Shown piece after piece: positions 35,501 to 42,351 of a stretch of DNA of 47,600 nt. Location of the stretch: the NCBI GenBank assembly GCA_022568135.1, contig JADFFQ010000027.1, positions 1 to 47,600 on the forward strand. The letters run 5' to 3'. The notes under the pieces are model-generated. The model was given only the letters and a program-made list of their open reading frames with translations. It was not told the DNA's origin and searched no databases. Each line of letters begins with the position of its first letter. The first letter of the stretch is position 1. The position numbers and the translations under genes are program-made. This DNA comes from Planctomycetota bacterium (GTDB lineage: Bacteria; Planctomycetota; Phycisphaerae; Phycisphaerales; SM1A02).

Positions 35501-35691
35501 TCAATCACACCCTCGCGGATGACGATCGACGCGTTCTCGATCCGTTGTCCGGGCGCGACGACGACCGTCGCACCGATGATGGCATGGGTTCGCAGATCAG
35601 CCGGTCGAATCCCGTTGACCGGAGCGGTCTGGGCCAAGCTCGGCGCTGCCGCCGCCATCACCACCAAGATGCTCAGGATTCTCCAACGCAT
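32527..35691 (-). CDS. Double-domain amidohydrolase with acidic linker; only C-terminal domain has a metal site
   Basis: A 1054-residue exported protein (signal peptide about 1-20). The N-terminal half is an amidohydrolase fold (AIIGATVVVAPGQRIENASIVI, GKVANLVVVEGSL), but its metal entry reads YPGLIDAALLVD, without His. A linker of roughly 60 residues made mostly of Glu and Asp (DNA about 33930-34110) joins the C-terminal half. There the entry motif is intact: PGLIDCHSHTG with H666 and H668. HCHS at H824-H826 and FNSDSSE supply later ligands, and GKDADFVIWSESPL ends the domain. This domain should be a zinc hydrolase acting on an amide or similar bond in the periplasm. The substrate is not deducible. 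Confidence 0.88.
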   Translation of the reverse strand: MRWRILSILVVMAAAAPSLAQTAPVNGIRPADLRTHAIIGATVVVAPGQRIENASIVIREGVIEAVGDDLDIPPEARIWPGDGMTVYPGLIDAALLVDVEKIPDGAGAHWNQRVHPQVQMVDQPAPDASLRKDLRSLGFTAAAVYPSAGVLRGSGVVVALADEDEHVLAYRERAAMAIGFDHGGSWSSATYPGSLMGAIALVRQTLYDAQWHAACQRVWQADPLGHEPPIRADALEALGDVIRRKQPVLFDVTDEHNAQRAARIAREFDLDAMFLGSGVEFRRLEQVVATGLPIIVPLRYPDRPEVSSPLEADDVTLREMMTWEQAPTNARRLLDAGATVALTTHRLKKRSKFLSALRKAIRYGLSEDDALAALTTTPAKLLGLDRIMGTIEVGKVANLVVVEGSLFQRKPKIRDTWINGRRHEVSKDPDLKLVGKATLRTDRGVEAPVDIDTVKAKLTLHLPDGSKVKAKKVVFQHDRLSFVIDGRVFEIDGYVRLAGVLTEGAIVGAGVLPDGEQFAFTITPAAEEDDEAEPAGNENQAGASEAEEADDDQDDQDEEAEKDDEDNDEDEEDEEEEEAIEPPPEQLVHPLGAFGLTEHPQPRSILITNATIWTCGSGGVIENGWLAAVEGKISAIGSGAFELGGHYDQSIDGTGKHVTPGLIDCHSHTGVSGGINEGTQAITSEVRIGDVVNPDDINWYRELAGGLTAANQLHGSANPIGGQNSVVKLKWSGSADDFRIHDAIGGIKFALGENVKRSRDRYPNTRMGVEAIIRDAFTAAGDYQARWDRYRAMKEDDRAHTMPPARDLELDALVEILSGQRIVHCHSYRQDEILMFIRLAEEFGFTIGTFQHVLEGYKVAEAIAAHGAGASTFSDWWAYKVEVMDAIPYNGTLMHDVGVLVSFNSDSSELARRMNTEAAKAVRYGGLGEDEALKFVTINPARQLRIDHRTGSLEVGKDADFVIWSESPLSSYARCEQTWIEGAKYFDLDHDQALRQWAEAERQRLIQRILKDAHGKPKPPREPAAQPNTQPATEPDIKRNNPDPPYSCCWSQDE

Positions 35692-36182
35692 CGACAGACT
35701 CCGTCCCGGACAAAGAGAGCAATTCTAGCAGAGTCCGCGGGTGTGATGTGCCGTCTCAGCCAGCGGATTGACCCAAACGCCGGTCGCAGGCTCCGCCGTG
35801 CGGACCATCTGCTATTTCCAGTGAGCCGCCGCGTCCTCAGCGCGCGGGTATCTTCCAGACACAATTCCGCCACAGGCGGATCACTCGCGGCGCGATCGCC
35901 GGGGGGCGGCACTGATATGCCGGCGATGAATCGCCTGCCATCGAACGAACGGCGAGGGGGCCTCGCTGTCAAGCTGGGCAAACGCGCCCCGAAGCGTGCC
36001 GATTGGGCCTGCAAGCCGTCAATCTCGACGCGAAATCGGCCTCATGCATCGACTCCAAGCGCCAAACTTAGAATTTGGGCTTGAATATCGTGGGGGGGCA
36101 TTACACTGGTATGCGAATGGCTGAGCGATCGACCCCTGACGAAGCTATATGGGTAATGTCGGTTCAAGCCCAGGAGACGAAC
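35692..36182. other. Intergenic region before the FG-GAP pseudogene
   Basis: About 490 bases with no supportable gene. TTGAAT at 36081-36086 and TACACT at 36102-36107 form a possible promoter with a short 15-base spacer. A run of seven G lies between them. CAGGAGA precedes the ATG at 36183, so the expression signals of the decayed gene are still visible. Confidence 0.45.
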
Positions 36183-36555
36183 ATGCGACATCTCATGCCA
36201 CTTCTTGCCGCGGCAGCATCAGTTCTAAGCACCGCCCCCGCCTACGCCGACCTCGGCGATCAACTTGCCAAGCTTCTGCCCAACGACGGCGCGGCGGGCG
36301 ACAGGTTCGGCACCTCTGTCGAGATCAGCGGGGCCCCGGAAAGGAAGTCGCCATCGTCGGGGGCTACCGGGACGACGACAACGGCCCCAACTCCGGCTCC
36401 GCCTACCTCTTTGATGCTGCCGGCGCTTCTCCTTGCCCGTGGGACCTCGACGCGGGCGGCAGGGTCGGCATCACCGACCTCCTGACACTGTTGGACGCGT
36501 GGGGCACCGACCCCGCCGGTCCGCCCGATTTCGACGGCGTTGGCGACGTTCGGTT
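36183..36555 (+). pseudogene. Decayed FG-GAP repeat protein with dockerin-like C-terminus
   Basis: The ATG at 36183 has a good ribosome site and a signal peptide (MRHLMPLLAAAASVLSTAPA). A single FG-GAP blade begins (DLGDQLAKLLPNDGAAGDRF, GTSVEISG). The frame then shifts by a net -1 (or +2) near 36335-36350, and the blade goes on in another frame (KEVAIVGGYRDDDNGPNSGS, AYLF). Immediately after this comes the start of a dockerin-like module (CPWDLDAGGRVGITDLLTLL, DAWG, DFDGVGDV), which breaks off at about 36550. Intact relatives have several FG-GAP blades, so there is also an internal deletion. Three defects together make a working gene very unlikely. Confidence 0.8.
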
Positions 36556-36734
36556 TCTTACGCGCGCGCCGAGCGGGTCGGACGGGCATGGCGTTGTCAA
36601 AATTTCTTCGACGATCCTTTCTGTGAACCGGCAGTGATTGCACGATCTGCGGACGCGGCAGCGCGCGCCAGGTGTGCCTTGCGCCTAAGGGTGAAGGGCG
36701 AACCGTTCCGCACCGCCTTTGGAAGGTTGCTGCA

Positions 36735-38270
36735 ATGGCGTACGAGCTTGCACCGTTTGGTTCGATTCCGCTTGACGAGGCGTTGCTGGAGCTGCTCATC
36801 GAAGAGCACGAGGCGATCACGCTGCCCCGCCTTGGACGGTTGTGGAGCTATTACCGCAACGCGCTGGCTGAGCCGGATGAATTCGGCGGGTCCAATGGTT
36901 GGCCGGCACAGGCCGTCGGCCTGCCGAAACGGCTGATCGAGCTGAGGCGGGTTGATCGTGATGATCGGTTTCAGCGGGAGATCGTCATCGAGAACGACAT
37001 TGCCTGGCGCATCCACACGCTGGTGGACTTCATGTTCCCTGCGAGTCCAAAGATCGTGAGCCACGCGGTGAACGCGCAGCTGCGCCGCGAGATCGAATCG
37101 ATTCTTGAGGCGACGTTCGACGCCAACGGCGGGACGGGCCTGTGGCAGACCGCAGCGTTGATGGGATCGGTATACGGGCACGTAGATTTCCTGATCAGCA
37201 CCCACGGGCTCGCGCGGGTGGCGCGGGCACGGGCCATCAAGAAGCCATCGCCCGGGGAGGCCCCGTCTAACCCCTCTGCTTATGACCTCACTTCGCGTGT
37301 TGCGTCCAACGTGGTCATCGAGACGGTCGAGGCGCCCCGGGCGATCCCGCTGCTGAATCGGTCCGACTACCGAAAGCTCGACGCGTACATCATTCACTAC
37401 CGGCAACTGATTCACGATGTAGAACGTGGGGGGCTGCTGGCTCGGCTCAGCCGGGCGGTCTCGCCCCGGCTGCGGGTGGGTGCCCGCCGGGCCTCGATGA
37501 CGGTGACCGAGATCCATTCTGCAACACATTTCCAGCGATACGAAGACGGTCAACTGGTCATGGAGAGGACCAACCGCCTCGGTCGGCTACCGGTTGTGCA
37601 CATCCAGAATCTGAGTCAGCCTTTGTTCTACGACGGCCTGAGCGACGTTGAACCGCTCATTCCGCTTCAGGATGAACTCAACACCCGCCTCAGCGATCGA
37701 GCCAACCGCGTCACGATGCAAAGCTTTCGCATGTGGCTGGGAAAGGGCATCGACGGCTTCACCGAGCGCCCGGTCGGTCCCGGGCAAATGTGGGTGACCG
37801 ACAATCTCGACGCCTCCATCGAAGCGTTCGGCGGCGATGCCGACAGCCCCAGTGAGAGGGCACACATTGAAGAGCTCCGTGAGGCGCTGGACAAAGCGTC
37901 CGGGGTGACGCCGGCCGCGGCCGGACACATCAAGGCGAAGGTCGGAAACCTCAGTTCCGAGAACGCGCTACGCATCTCGCTCATGGGCACCATCGCCAAG
38001 GTCAACCGCAAGCGCGTCACCTATGGGGCGGCAATCGAAGGCCTCTGCGAACTGATCCTGCACGCACTTGATGTCTACGGCGTCTACCGCACCGCCCCAG
38101 CGGATCGGCGCGTCAAAGTGGCCTGGTCGGATTCGCTGCCGATCGACGAGAGCCGCCGGATCAGCGACGCTCTGGCCAAGGCACAACTTGGCGTACCCAC
38201 GAGTGTCTTGCGAGCCGAGTTGGGGTATCCCGATGAAGCAGGCCTTCAGCCACAAGGCGTGAGCGTTTAG
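36735..38270 (+). CDS. Phage portal protein (SPP1 gp6-like)
   Basis: A 511-residue protein. The ATG at 36735 (MAYELAPFGSIPL) is taken because the upstream part of the frame has no family likeness. Features fitting portal proteins are the N-terminal helix region with LGRLWSYYRNAL, the NDIAWRIHTLVDFMF segment and GVYGHVDF-like GSVYGHVDFLIS. Then come VVHIQNLSQPLFYDGLSDVEPLIPLQDELNTRLSDR, given here as the NTRLSDRANRV helix, and the C-terminal region with KVNRKRVTYG. Portals form the dodecameric DNA gate at one capsid vertex and bind terminase. The gene lies directly downstream of a decayed host gene and begins the head-gene module. It is full length and undisrupted. Confidence 0.75.
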   Translation: MAYELAPFGSIPLDEALLELLIEEHEAITLPRLGRLWSYYRNALAEPDEFGGSNGWPAQAVGLPKRLIELRRVDRDDRFQREIVIENDIAWRIHTLVDFMFPASPKIVSHAVNAQLRREIESILEATFDANGGTGLWQTAALMGSVYGHVDFLISTHGLARVARARAIKKPSPGEAPSNPSAYDLTSRVASNVVIETVEAPRAIPLLNRSDYRKLDAYIIHYRQLIHDVERGGLLARLSRAVSPRLRVGARRASMTVTEIHSATHFQRYEDGQLVMERTNRLGRLPVVHIQNLSQPLFYDGLSDVEPLIPLQDELNTRLSDRANRVTMQSFRMWLGKGIDGFTERPVGPGQMWVTDNLDASIEAFGGDADSPSERAHIEELREALDKASGVTPAAAGHIKAKVGNLSSENALRISLMGTIAKVNRKRVTYGAAIEGLCELILHALDVYGVYRTAPADRRVKVAWSDSLPIDESRRISDALAKAQLGVPTSVLRAELGYPDEAGLQPQGVSV

Positions 38271-38333
38271 CGATCAATTACTTCGCGAGCGGCGCTCGCC
38301 TGCCGCAACGATTCAAGTACTACGGAGCTGACA

Positions 38334-38930
38334 ATGAGCGATCAAAAGACCATCCCGGCAGACAACGATGTGAAATCGGAGAATGAACTGCTCGAGGTAG
38401 CCGGCGAAACCGCTGACCAGAACCTCACGGCTCGCACTCACCAAGGCCCCCTCCCAGCGGGAGACGCAACTCGAGGCGACAGGCTTGTCCCGGTCAGCGA
38501 GGCGAAGAAGTATCGCAAGCGGGCCCAGGCCGCTGAGAAGATCTTGGCGGACCTGAAAGCCGAGCTTGGGGAAAGAGACAGAAAGCTGCAGGAGCAGCAG
38601 CGGGTGATCAGTAACCTGCAGCGCCGCGAGCAAATTAGCGAGCTGCTGCAGGAAGCGGGCGCAATTGATCTTGAAACGGCAACGTTGCTGACGGAGATGG
38701 CGCTCGCGGAGACGGACGATCCGGACGTGGAGCAGACGGTGTCGGACTTGCGCCGACGAAAGCCGTTTCTGTTCCGATCCAACGCTCGCGGAGCGGCGGT
38801 GCTCGGGCCCAAGATCGACAACGATCGCTCCCCAGCCGCCGACGTCCTGGAGCGTGCCGCGGTCGAGGCGCACACGACGGGCAGCCGGAGCGCCCTGTTG
38901 CGATATCTGCGTTTACGCCGGCACACCTAG
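38334..38930 (+). CDS. Probable capsid scaffolding protein
   Basis: A 198-residue protein between portal and major capsid genes, the usual position of a scaffold. An acidic, disordered N-terminus (about 1-50) is followed by a coiled coil (EAKKYRKRAQAAEKILADLK to LQRREQISELLQ). Next is a short segment, TVSDLRRRKPFLFRSN, of a type I know from phage gp20/DUF4355-like scaffolds. It ends in a basic helix (SALLRYLRLRRHT) suited to contact the capsid protein. No protease residues are evident. The function rests on position and composition rather than on a strong family match. Confidence 0.6.
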   Translation: MSDQKTIPADNDVKSENELLEVAGETADQNLTARTHQGPLPAGDATRGDRLVPVSEAKKYRKRAQAAEKILADLKAELGERDRKLQEQQRVISNLQRREQISELLQEAGAIDLETATLLTEMALAETDDPDVEQTVSDLRRRKPFLFRSNARGAAVLGPKIDNDRSPAADVLERAAVEAHTTGSRSALLRYLRLRRHT

Positions 38931-39057
38931 CCGTGCCCACGGCCGGGACCTCGGCGGATACCGCTGGATCTTCGACCAACGCTTCACTGACCGAACCAGA
39001 GCACCCGTGAATCGGCTCATCAATTTCAACCTTTCGATCCATCTGGAGACTTAGACC

Positions 39058-40230
39058 ATGCCATTTACCGGAAAGGCCACCTACTCCGCTGGGGCCACCC
39101 TGCCTGAAATCGCGGAAGACGTAAGCGACATCATCGCGCTCGTGAGTCCGTATGAGACACCGCTGCTGGATCACCTCGGCGACCCACAGCGATCAGCAAT
39201 GAGCACCGTACACGAGTGGTTGGAGGATAGCCTGCTGCCCAACTCCGACGCTGTGAACGACCAGACCATTACCGACCCGCCGAACGAAACGATCTTCACG
39301 GTCGACAACGGTGATCGATTCAGCGTCGGCGATCAAATCATTTTGAAGGGCAAGGATGAGGTGATGTTGGTGACAGCTGTCAGCGGCAACGACCTCACCG
39401 TGGTTCGCCAGTACGGCGGAAGCCCCTCGGCATCGCTGGCCGACAATGACGTGATCATCATCATCGGCAACGCCGCCCTTGAGGGTGATGACGCACAGGC
39501 GACGCGGTTCACCAATCGTGTGCGCAAGCAGAACTACACCCAGATCTTCACCGCTACCGTCGAGGTCTCGGGAAGCCAGCTTGCGGCGCAATCGATCGGT
39601 TTGGACGACGAGATGGACTACCAGAAGCAGGAGCGGCTCCGCGAGCTGTTACGCGACCTTGAGAACTGCGTGATCAATGGCTTCGCCGCGTCAAGTGACC
39701 CACAGGGTGACACCAGCACCCGGCGCACGATGCGGGGGATCATTGCATCGATCACGAAGAACTCGTTCGCGCCCAATACCGGGCCCATCCCGCCCGGCGA
39801 CGGCGTGGGCAACGACTTGCTCAATGAGGCTGTGCTCAATTCGGCTTTGCGTGAGGTGTGGGAGCAGAGCTCCGGCACCATCGACACCATCGTCTGCGGG
39901 GGCTTCCAGAAGCGGCAGATCAACGGGTTCATCTCGACGTCGCAGCGATTCATCGACCACGACAAGCAGTACAGCTCGATGGTGGATGTGTACGAGTCGG
40001 ACTTCGGCGTGTGCCGGGTCGTCATGAGCCGTTGGGTTCCGCAGGACATGCTGCTGCTACTGGACGGCTCGCGGATTGACGTGCCACCGCTGGCTGGACG
40101 CAGCTTCCACTTCAAGCCCCTGGCCAGCCAAGGCGACGCTGAGGTCGGCCAGGTGATCGGCGAGTACACGCTGGAGTTCCGCAACGAGCAGGCGCACGCC
40201 CTGCTCAAGAACCTCGCCACCACCTCGTAA
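39058..40230 (+). CDS. Major capsid protein, SU10/DUF5309 family
   Basis: A 390-residue protein of the SU10 major capsid family (HK97 fold). The N-terminus has the typical opening EIAEDVSDIIALVSPYETPL. An inserted beta domain follows (about 70-140, VDNGDRFSVGDQIILKG). Then comes the diagnostic central block RVRKQNYTQIFTATVEVSGS, a DEMDYQKQERLRELLRDLE helix, and a TRRTMRGI element. The C-terminal half includes QRFIDHDKQYSSMVDVYES and LLLLDGSRIDVPPLAGR. It assembles the icosahedral shell. The gene is intact with normal codon use for this window and follows GGAGAC. Confidence 0.88.
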   Translation: MPFTGKATYSAGATLPEIAEDVSDIIALVSPYETPLLDHLGDPQRSAMSTVHEWLEDSLLPNSDAVNDQTITDPPNETIFTVDNGDRFSVGDQIILKGKDEVMLVTAVSGNDLTVVRQYGGSPSASLADNDVIIIIGNAALEGDDAQATRFTNRVRKQNYTQIFTATVEVSGSQLAAQSIGLDDEMDYQKQERLRELLRDLENCVINGFAASSDPQGDTSTRRTMRGIIASITKNSFAPNTGPIPPGDGVGNDLLNEAVLNSALREVWEQSSGTIDTIVCGGFQKRQINGFISTSQRFIDHDKQYSSMVDVYESDFGVCRVVMSRWVPQDMLLLLDGSRIDVPPLAGRSFHFKPLASQGDAEVGQVIGEYTLEFRNEQAHALLKNLATTS

Positions 40231-40380
40231 GCCTTTCTCCTCCCGTCACTGGTCGGCGGCGTCGCCGTCGCCGGCCGGTTTTCAGTTCAGCGATCACAGG
40301 CCGCCGGCTAAAGAGGCACTTGGTCATCCGCCGAGCGCTGACTAGCCCCTGCCGGCCGCTCATCGTCTAGGAGTCCAACC

Positions 40381-41040
40381 ATGGCCATGATCACCGACCG
40401 CGACCTGCTGACGATCGAGCCGAGCATCTTCGTCGATGCTCAGGGCGAAGGTACTCTGCTCACTGAAGCCAGTGACGCCAGCGTCACCCGCTCGAGCAGA
40501 AGACTCGACAGCGCCTCGAGCGACTTCATCAGCGACGGCATCACCAAATCCAGCGTGGTCGTCGTGACCTATCCCACCAGCGACAATCAGGTCCTCGAAA
40601 TCACCAGCGTTTCCAGCAGCACCACCTTGGTCGTCTCAAGAATCCGAGCTCAACCCAGCGACCCCGCCATCAAGCCGCAGGACGGCAATACCCTTCCTTT
40701 CAGAATCATCACCTTCCAGCGCGCTATCGAGCAGGCCCAGGCTTGGGTGCTCGGCGCACTGGGGATGGTTGACACCGGGCAGGTCGACGACCTCGATGAG
40801 ACCGACATCACCAATCCCGAGGATGTCAAGCGGATGATCGCCACGCTTACGATCGCTCGTGTCTTCGCCGCCGCCGCCGCCGGTGCCCCCACAGACGCCG
40901 GTCTGGCCGCACAATCCGCCCTCTATTCGACTCGAGTCAAGGAAACGGCCCACCAGACCAGGGTTCTGATCGATCTCGACGGTGACGGCCTGCCTGAGGC
41001 CACACGGCGCATCGATGTGCTGGCTCTGTTGAGAGACTGA
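40381..41040 (+). CDS. Probable head-tail connector / adaptor protein
   Basis: A 219-residue protein starting after CTAGGAG. It has an N-terminal part (ITDRDLLTIEPSIF), a beta-rich segment with TSDNQVLEITSVSSSTTLVV, and a helical C-terminal part (FQRAIEQAQAWVLGALGM, EDVKRMIATLTIARVFAAAA). Such all-alpha C-terminal halves directly after the capsid gene are typical of gp6/gp15-like adaptors that bind under the portal. A short Asp-rich element, DLDGDGLPE, near the end looks like a Ca2+ loop. The assignment is mainly from gene order. Confidence 0.55.
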   Translation: MAMITDRDLLTIEPSIFVDAQGEGTLLTEASDASVTRSSRRLDSASSDFISDGITKSSVVVVTYPTSDNQVLEITSVSSSTTLVVSRIRAQPSDPAIKPQDGNTLPFRIITFQRAIEQAQAWVLGALGMVDTGQVDDLDETDITNPEDVKRMIATLTIARVFAAAAAGAPTDAGLAAQSALYSTRVKETAHQTRVLIDLDGDGLPEATRRIDVLALLRD

Positions 41041-41060
41041 GCGGGAGTGCCATCATCATC

Positions 41061-41333
41061 ATGATCGACGGCACAGTGACGGTCCTCACGCAGTTCGGAG
41101 CGGCCGGTCTCATCGGGATGCTGTGGGTCTTCGAGCGTCGCCACGCCGCCACCCGAGACCGGCAACTCAATGAGTCACATCAGAAGCTCGTGGGGCAGGA
41201 GCGCGAGCTGGATGCATTGCTCACCGTGGTCAAAGAGAATACCAGGGCGATCAGTACGCTTGAGCAGGGTCAGCGGCGACTGATTGATCTGCTAGAGCAC
41301 CTGCGCCGCAGCAAGTCTGCCGATGCGGTCTAG
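41061..41333 (+). CDS. Small membrane coiled-coil protein in the head module
   Basis: A 90-residue protein with one transmembrane helix (TQFGAAGLIGMLWVF, about residues 10-24), a basic flank FERRHAATRDR, and a coiled coil to the end. By the positive-inside rule the coil should face the cytoplasm. Holin-like (BhlA/XhlA type) proteins share this size and layout, but no proof exists. It starts 20 bases after the connector gene, so it belongs to the same transcript. Confidence 0.6.
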   Translation: MIDGTVTVLTQFGAAGLIGMLWVFERRHAATRDRQLNESHQKLVGQERELDALLTVVKENTRAISTLEQGQRRLIDLLEHLRRSKSADAV

Positions 41334-41371
41334 ACCTACCGAGATAGTCCATGTATCGGTATCCTGCCTGG

Positions 41372-41896
41372 ATGCGATTGAGCCGCGTGACGGTCATCTT
41401 GGTGCTGGGCCTGCTTTGCGCCTGGGGATGTGCGCGTAGTCCTATCCCATCTACACCGGGCTCTGGGCACGGCCTCCGCACGGCCGGGAGTGGGAACCAC
41501 CGTCCCGGCTCGACCACCGCATCCTGGCCTTTCTGGCCAAATCGAATGCGCATTCACCCGCTGAGCCGACGGGCTACCGATCGAGACTCCGGCCGGCCTT
41601 ACATTGAGGCGCGAATCGAGTTCTTCGACGCGTTTGGCCACACGTGCAAGGGCGTGGGCCAGATTCGTATCGATCTGCTTGCGGTCGGGCCGGCGAACGG
41701 TTCGTTGCAACGAATCACGACGTACGCTAAGGACTTTAGTGACCTGTCGATCAACCGAGATCACTACGACGACGTGACCCGCACCTATCGCTTTCACCTG
41801 AAGCTTGATCGGGAGGCTCTCCCTGAAAGGTTGGAGTTGCGAGCCTGTTTTCTCTCTGCCAACGGGCAACGACTTGAAGCGACGTACCGCTTGTGA
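41372..41896 (+). CDS. Lipoprotein at the end of the head module
   Basis: A 174-residue lipoprotein (lipobox CAWGC, C20) starting at the ATG 41372; one at 41351 is also in frame. The mature part begins with a Gly/Ser/Thr-rich linker, then WPFWPNRMRIHPLSR. A beta-rich domain follows, with YIEARIEFFDAFGHTCKGVG and YRFHLKLDREALPERLELRA. No known family was recognised. It follows the membrane coiled-coil protein by 38 bases on the same strand, so it is probably co-expressed with the head genes. A host gene that happens to lie there is the alternative. Confidence 0.6.
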   Translation: MRLSRVTVILVLGLLCAWGCARSPIPSTPGSGHGLRTAGSGNHRPGSTTASWPFWPNRMRIHPLSRRATDRDSGRPYIEARIEFFDAFGHTCKGVGQIRIDLLAVGPANGSLQRITTYAKDFSDLSINRDHYDDVTRTYRFHLKLDREALPERLELRACFLSANGQRLEATYRL

Positions 41897-41979
41897 CGCT
41901 GATCACGGCATAGACTTTCGCACCTGACCCAACCCCAACCCCGATCATCGCCGGCTTTACTTGTCGGGGGATTCATCCA

Positions 41980-42264
41980 TCACATCGAGACCGGTCTCGA
42001 CGAATCTGATCCAGAGTTGGGTGGCTCGGGCACCTCCTCGATCACCGTGTATCGGTCAAGATTCAGGATGACCAGTTCGCCGCTGTCTAATCGCAGCTCG
42101 AGACGGTCCAGCCAGAGCTGGTCATCTTTGACGTGGGCGAACCACGAGCCTGTCTTGGTCTGCTGACAGCGGGTGACCGCCCCTTCGATCGTATTCGTCC
42201 ACGGCCGTTCCCGATGAGGCAATTGCTGGGTGACGCGAACGCGCATACCGGGTTGGGGCGACAT
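41980..42264 (-). CDS. Conserved small protein
   Basis: A 94-residue protein; the start at 42264 (MSPQPGMRVRVTQQ) is preferred to earlier in-frame ATGs because the conserved part begins here. It is a small beta barrel-like protein: GMRVRVTQQLPHRERPW, EGAVTRCQQTKTGSWFAH, KDDQLWLDRLELRL, and a final LNLDRYTVIEEV. I believe similar proteins are widespread in planctomycetes without known function. It is convergent to the head module and marks its right edge on the host side. Confidence 0.65.
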   Translation of the reverse strand: MSPQPGMRVRVTQQLPHRERPWTNTIEGAVTRCQQTKTGSWFAHVKDDQLWLDRLELRLDSGELVILNLDRYTVIEEVPEPPNSGSDSSRPVSM

Positions 42265-42351
42265 TATCCACAACGGCATGGCAGCAGTGTACACAGGTTG
42301 GACAAAGCCCGCCCTAGACTCTCGCAGCCCATCGACCCTGGGATCGACGTG

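Noticed and set aside
34657..36084. 475-codon forward frame opposite the amidohydrolase gene
   Set aside because: Arg-rich shadow of a well-supported gene on the other strand.
41061..41896. Spanin pair (inner membrane plus outer membrane lipoprotein)
   Set aside because: The basic flank predicts a cytoplasmic coil and the lipoprotein is much larger than typical outer spanins.
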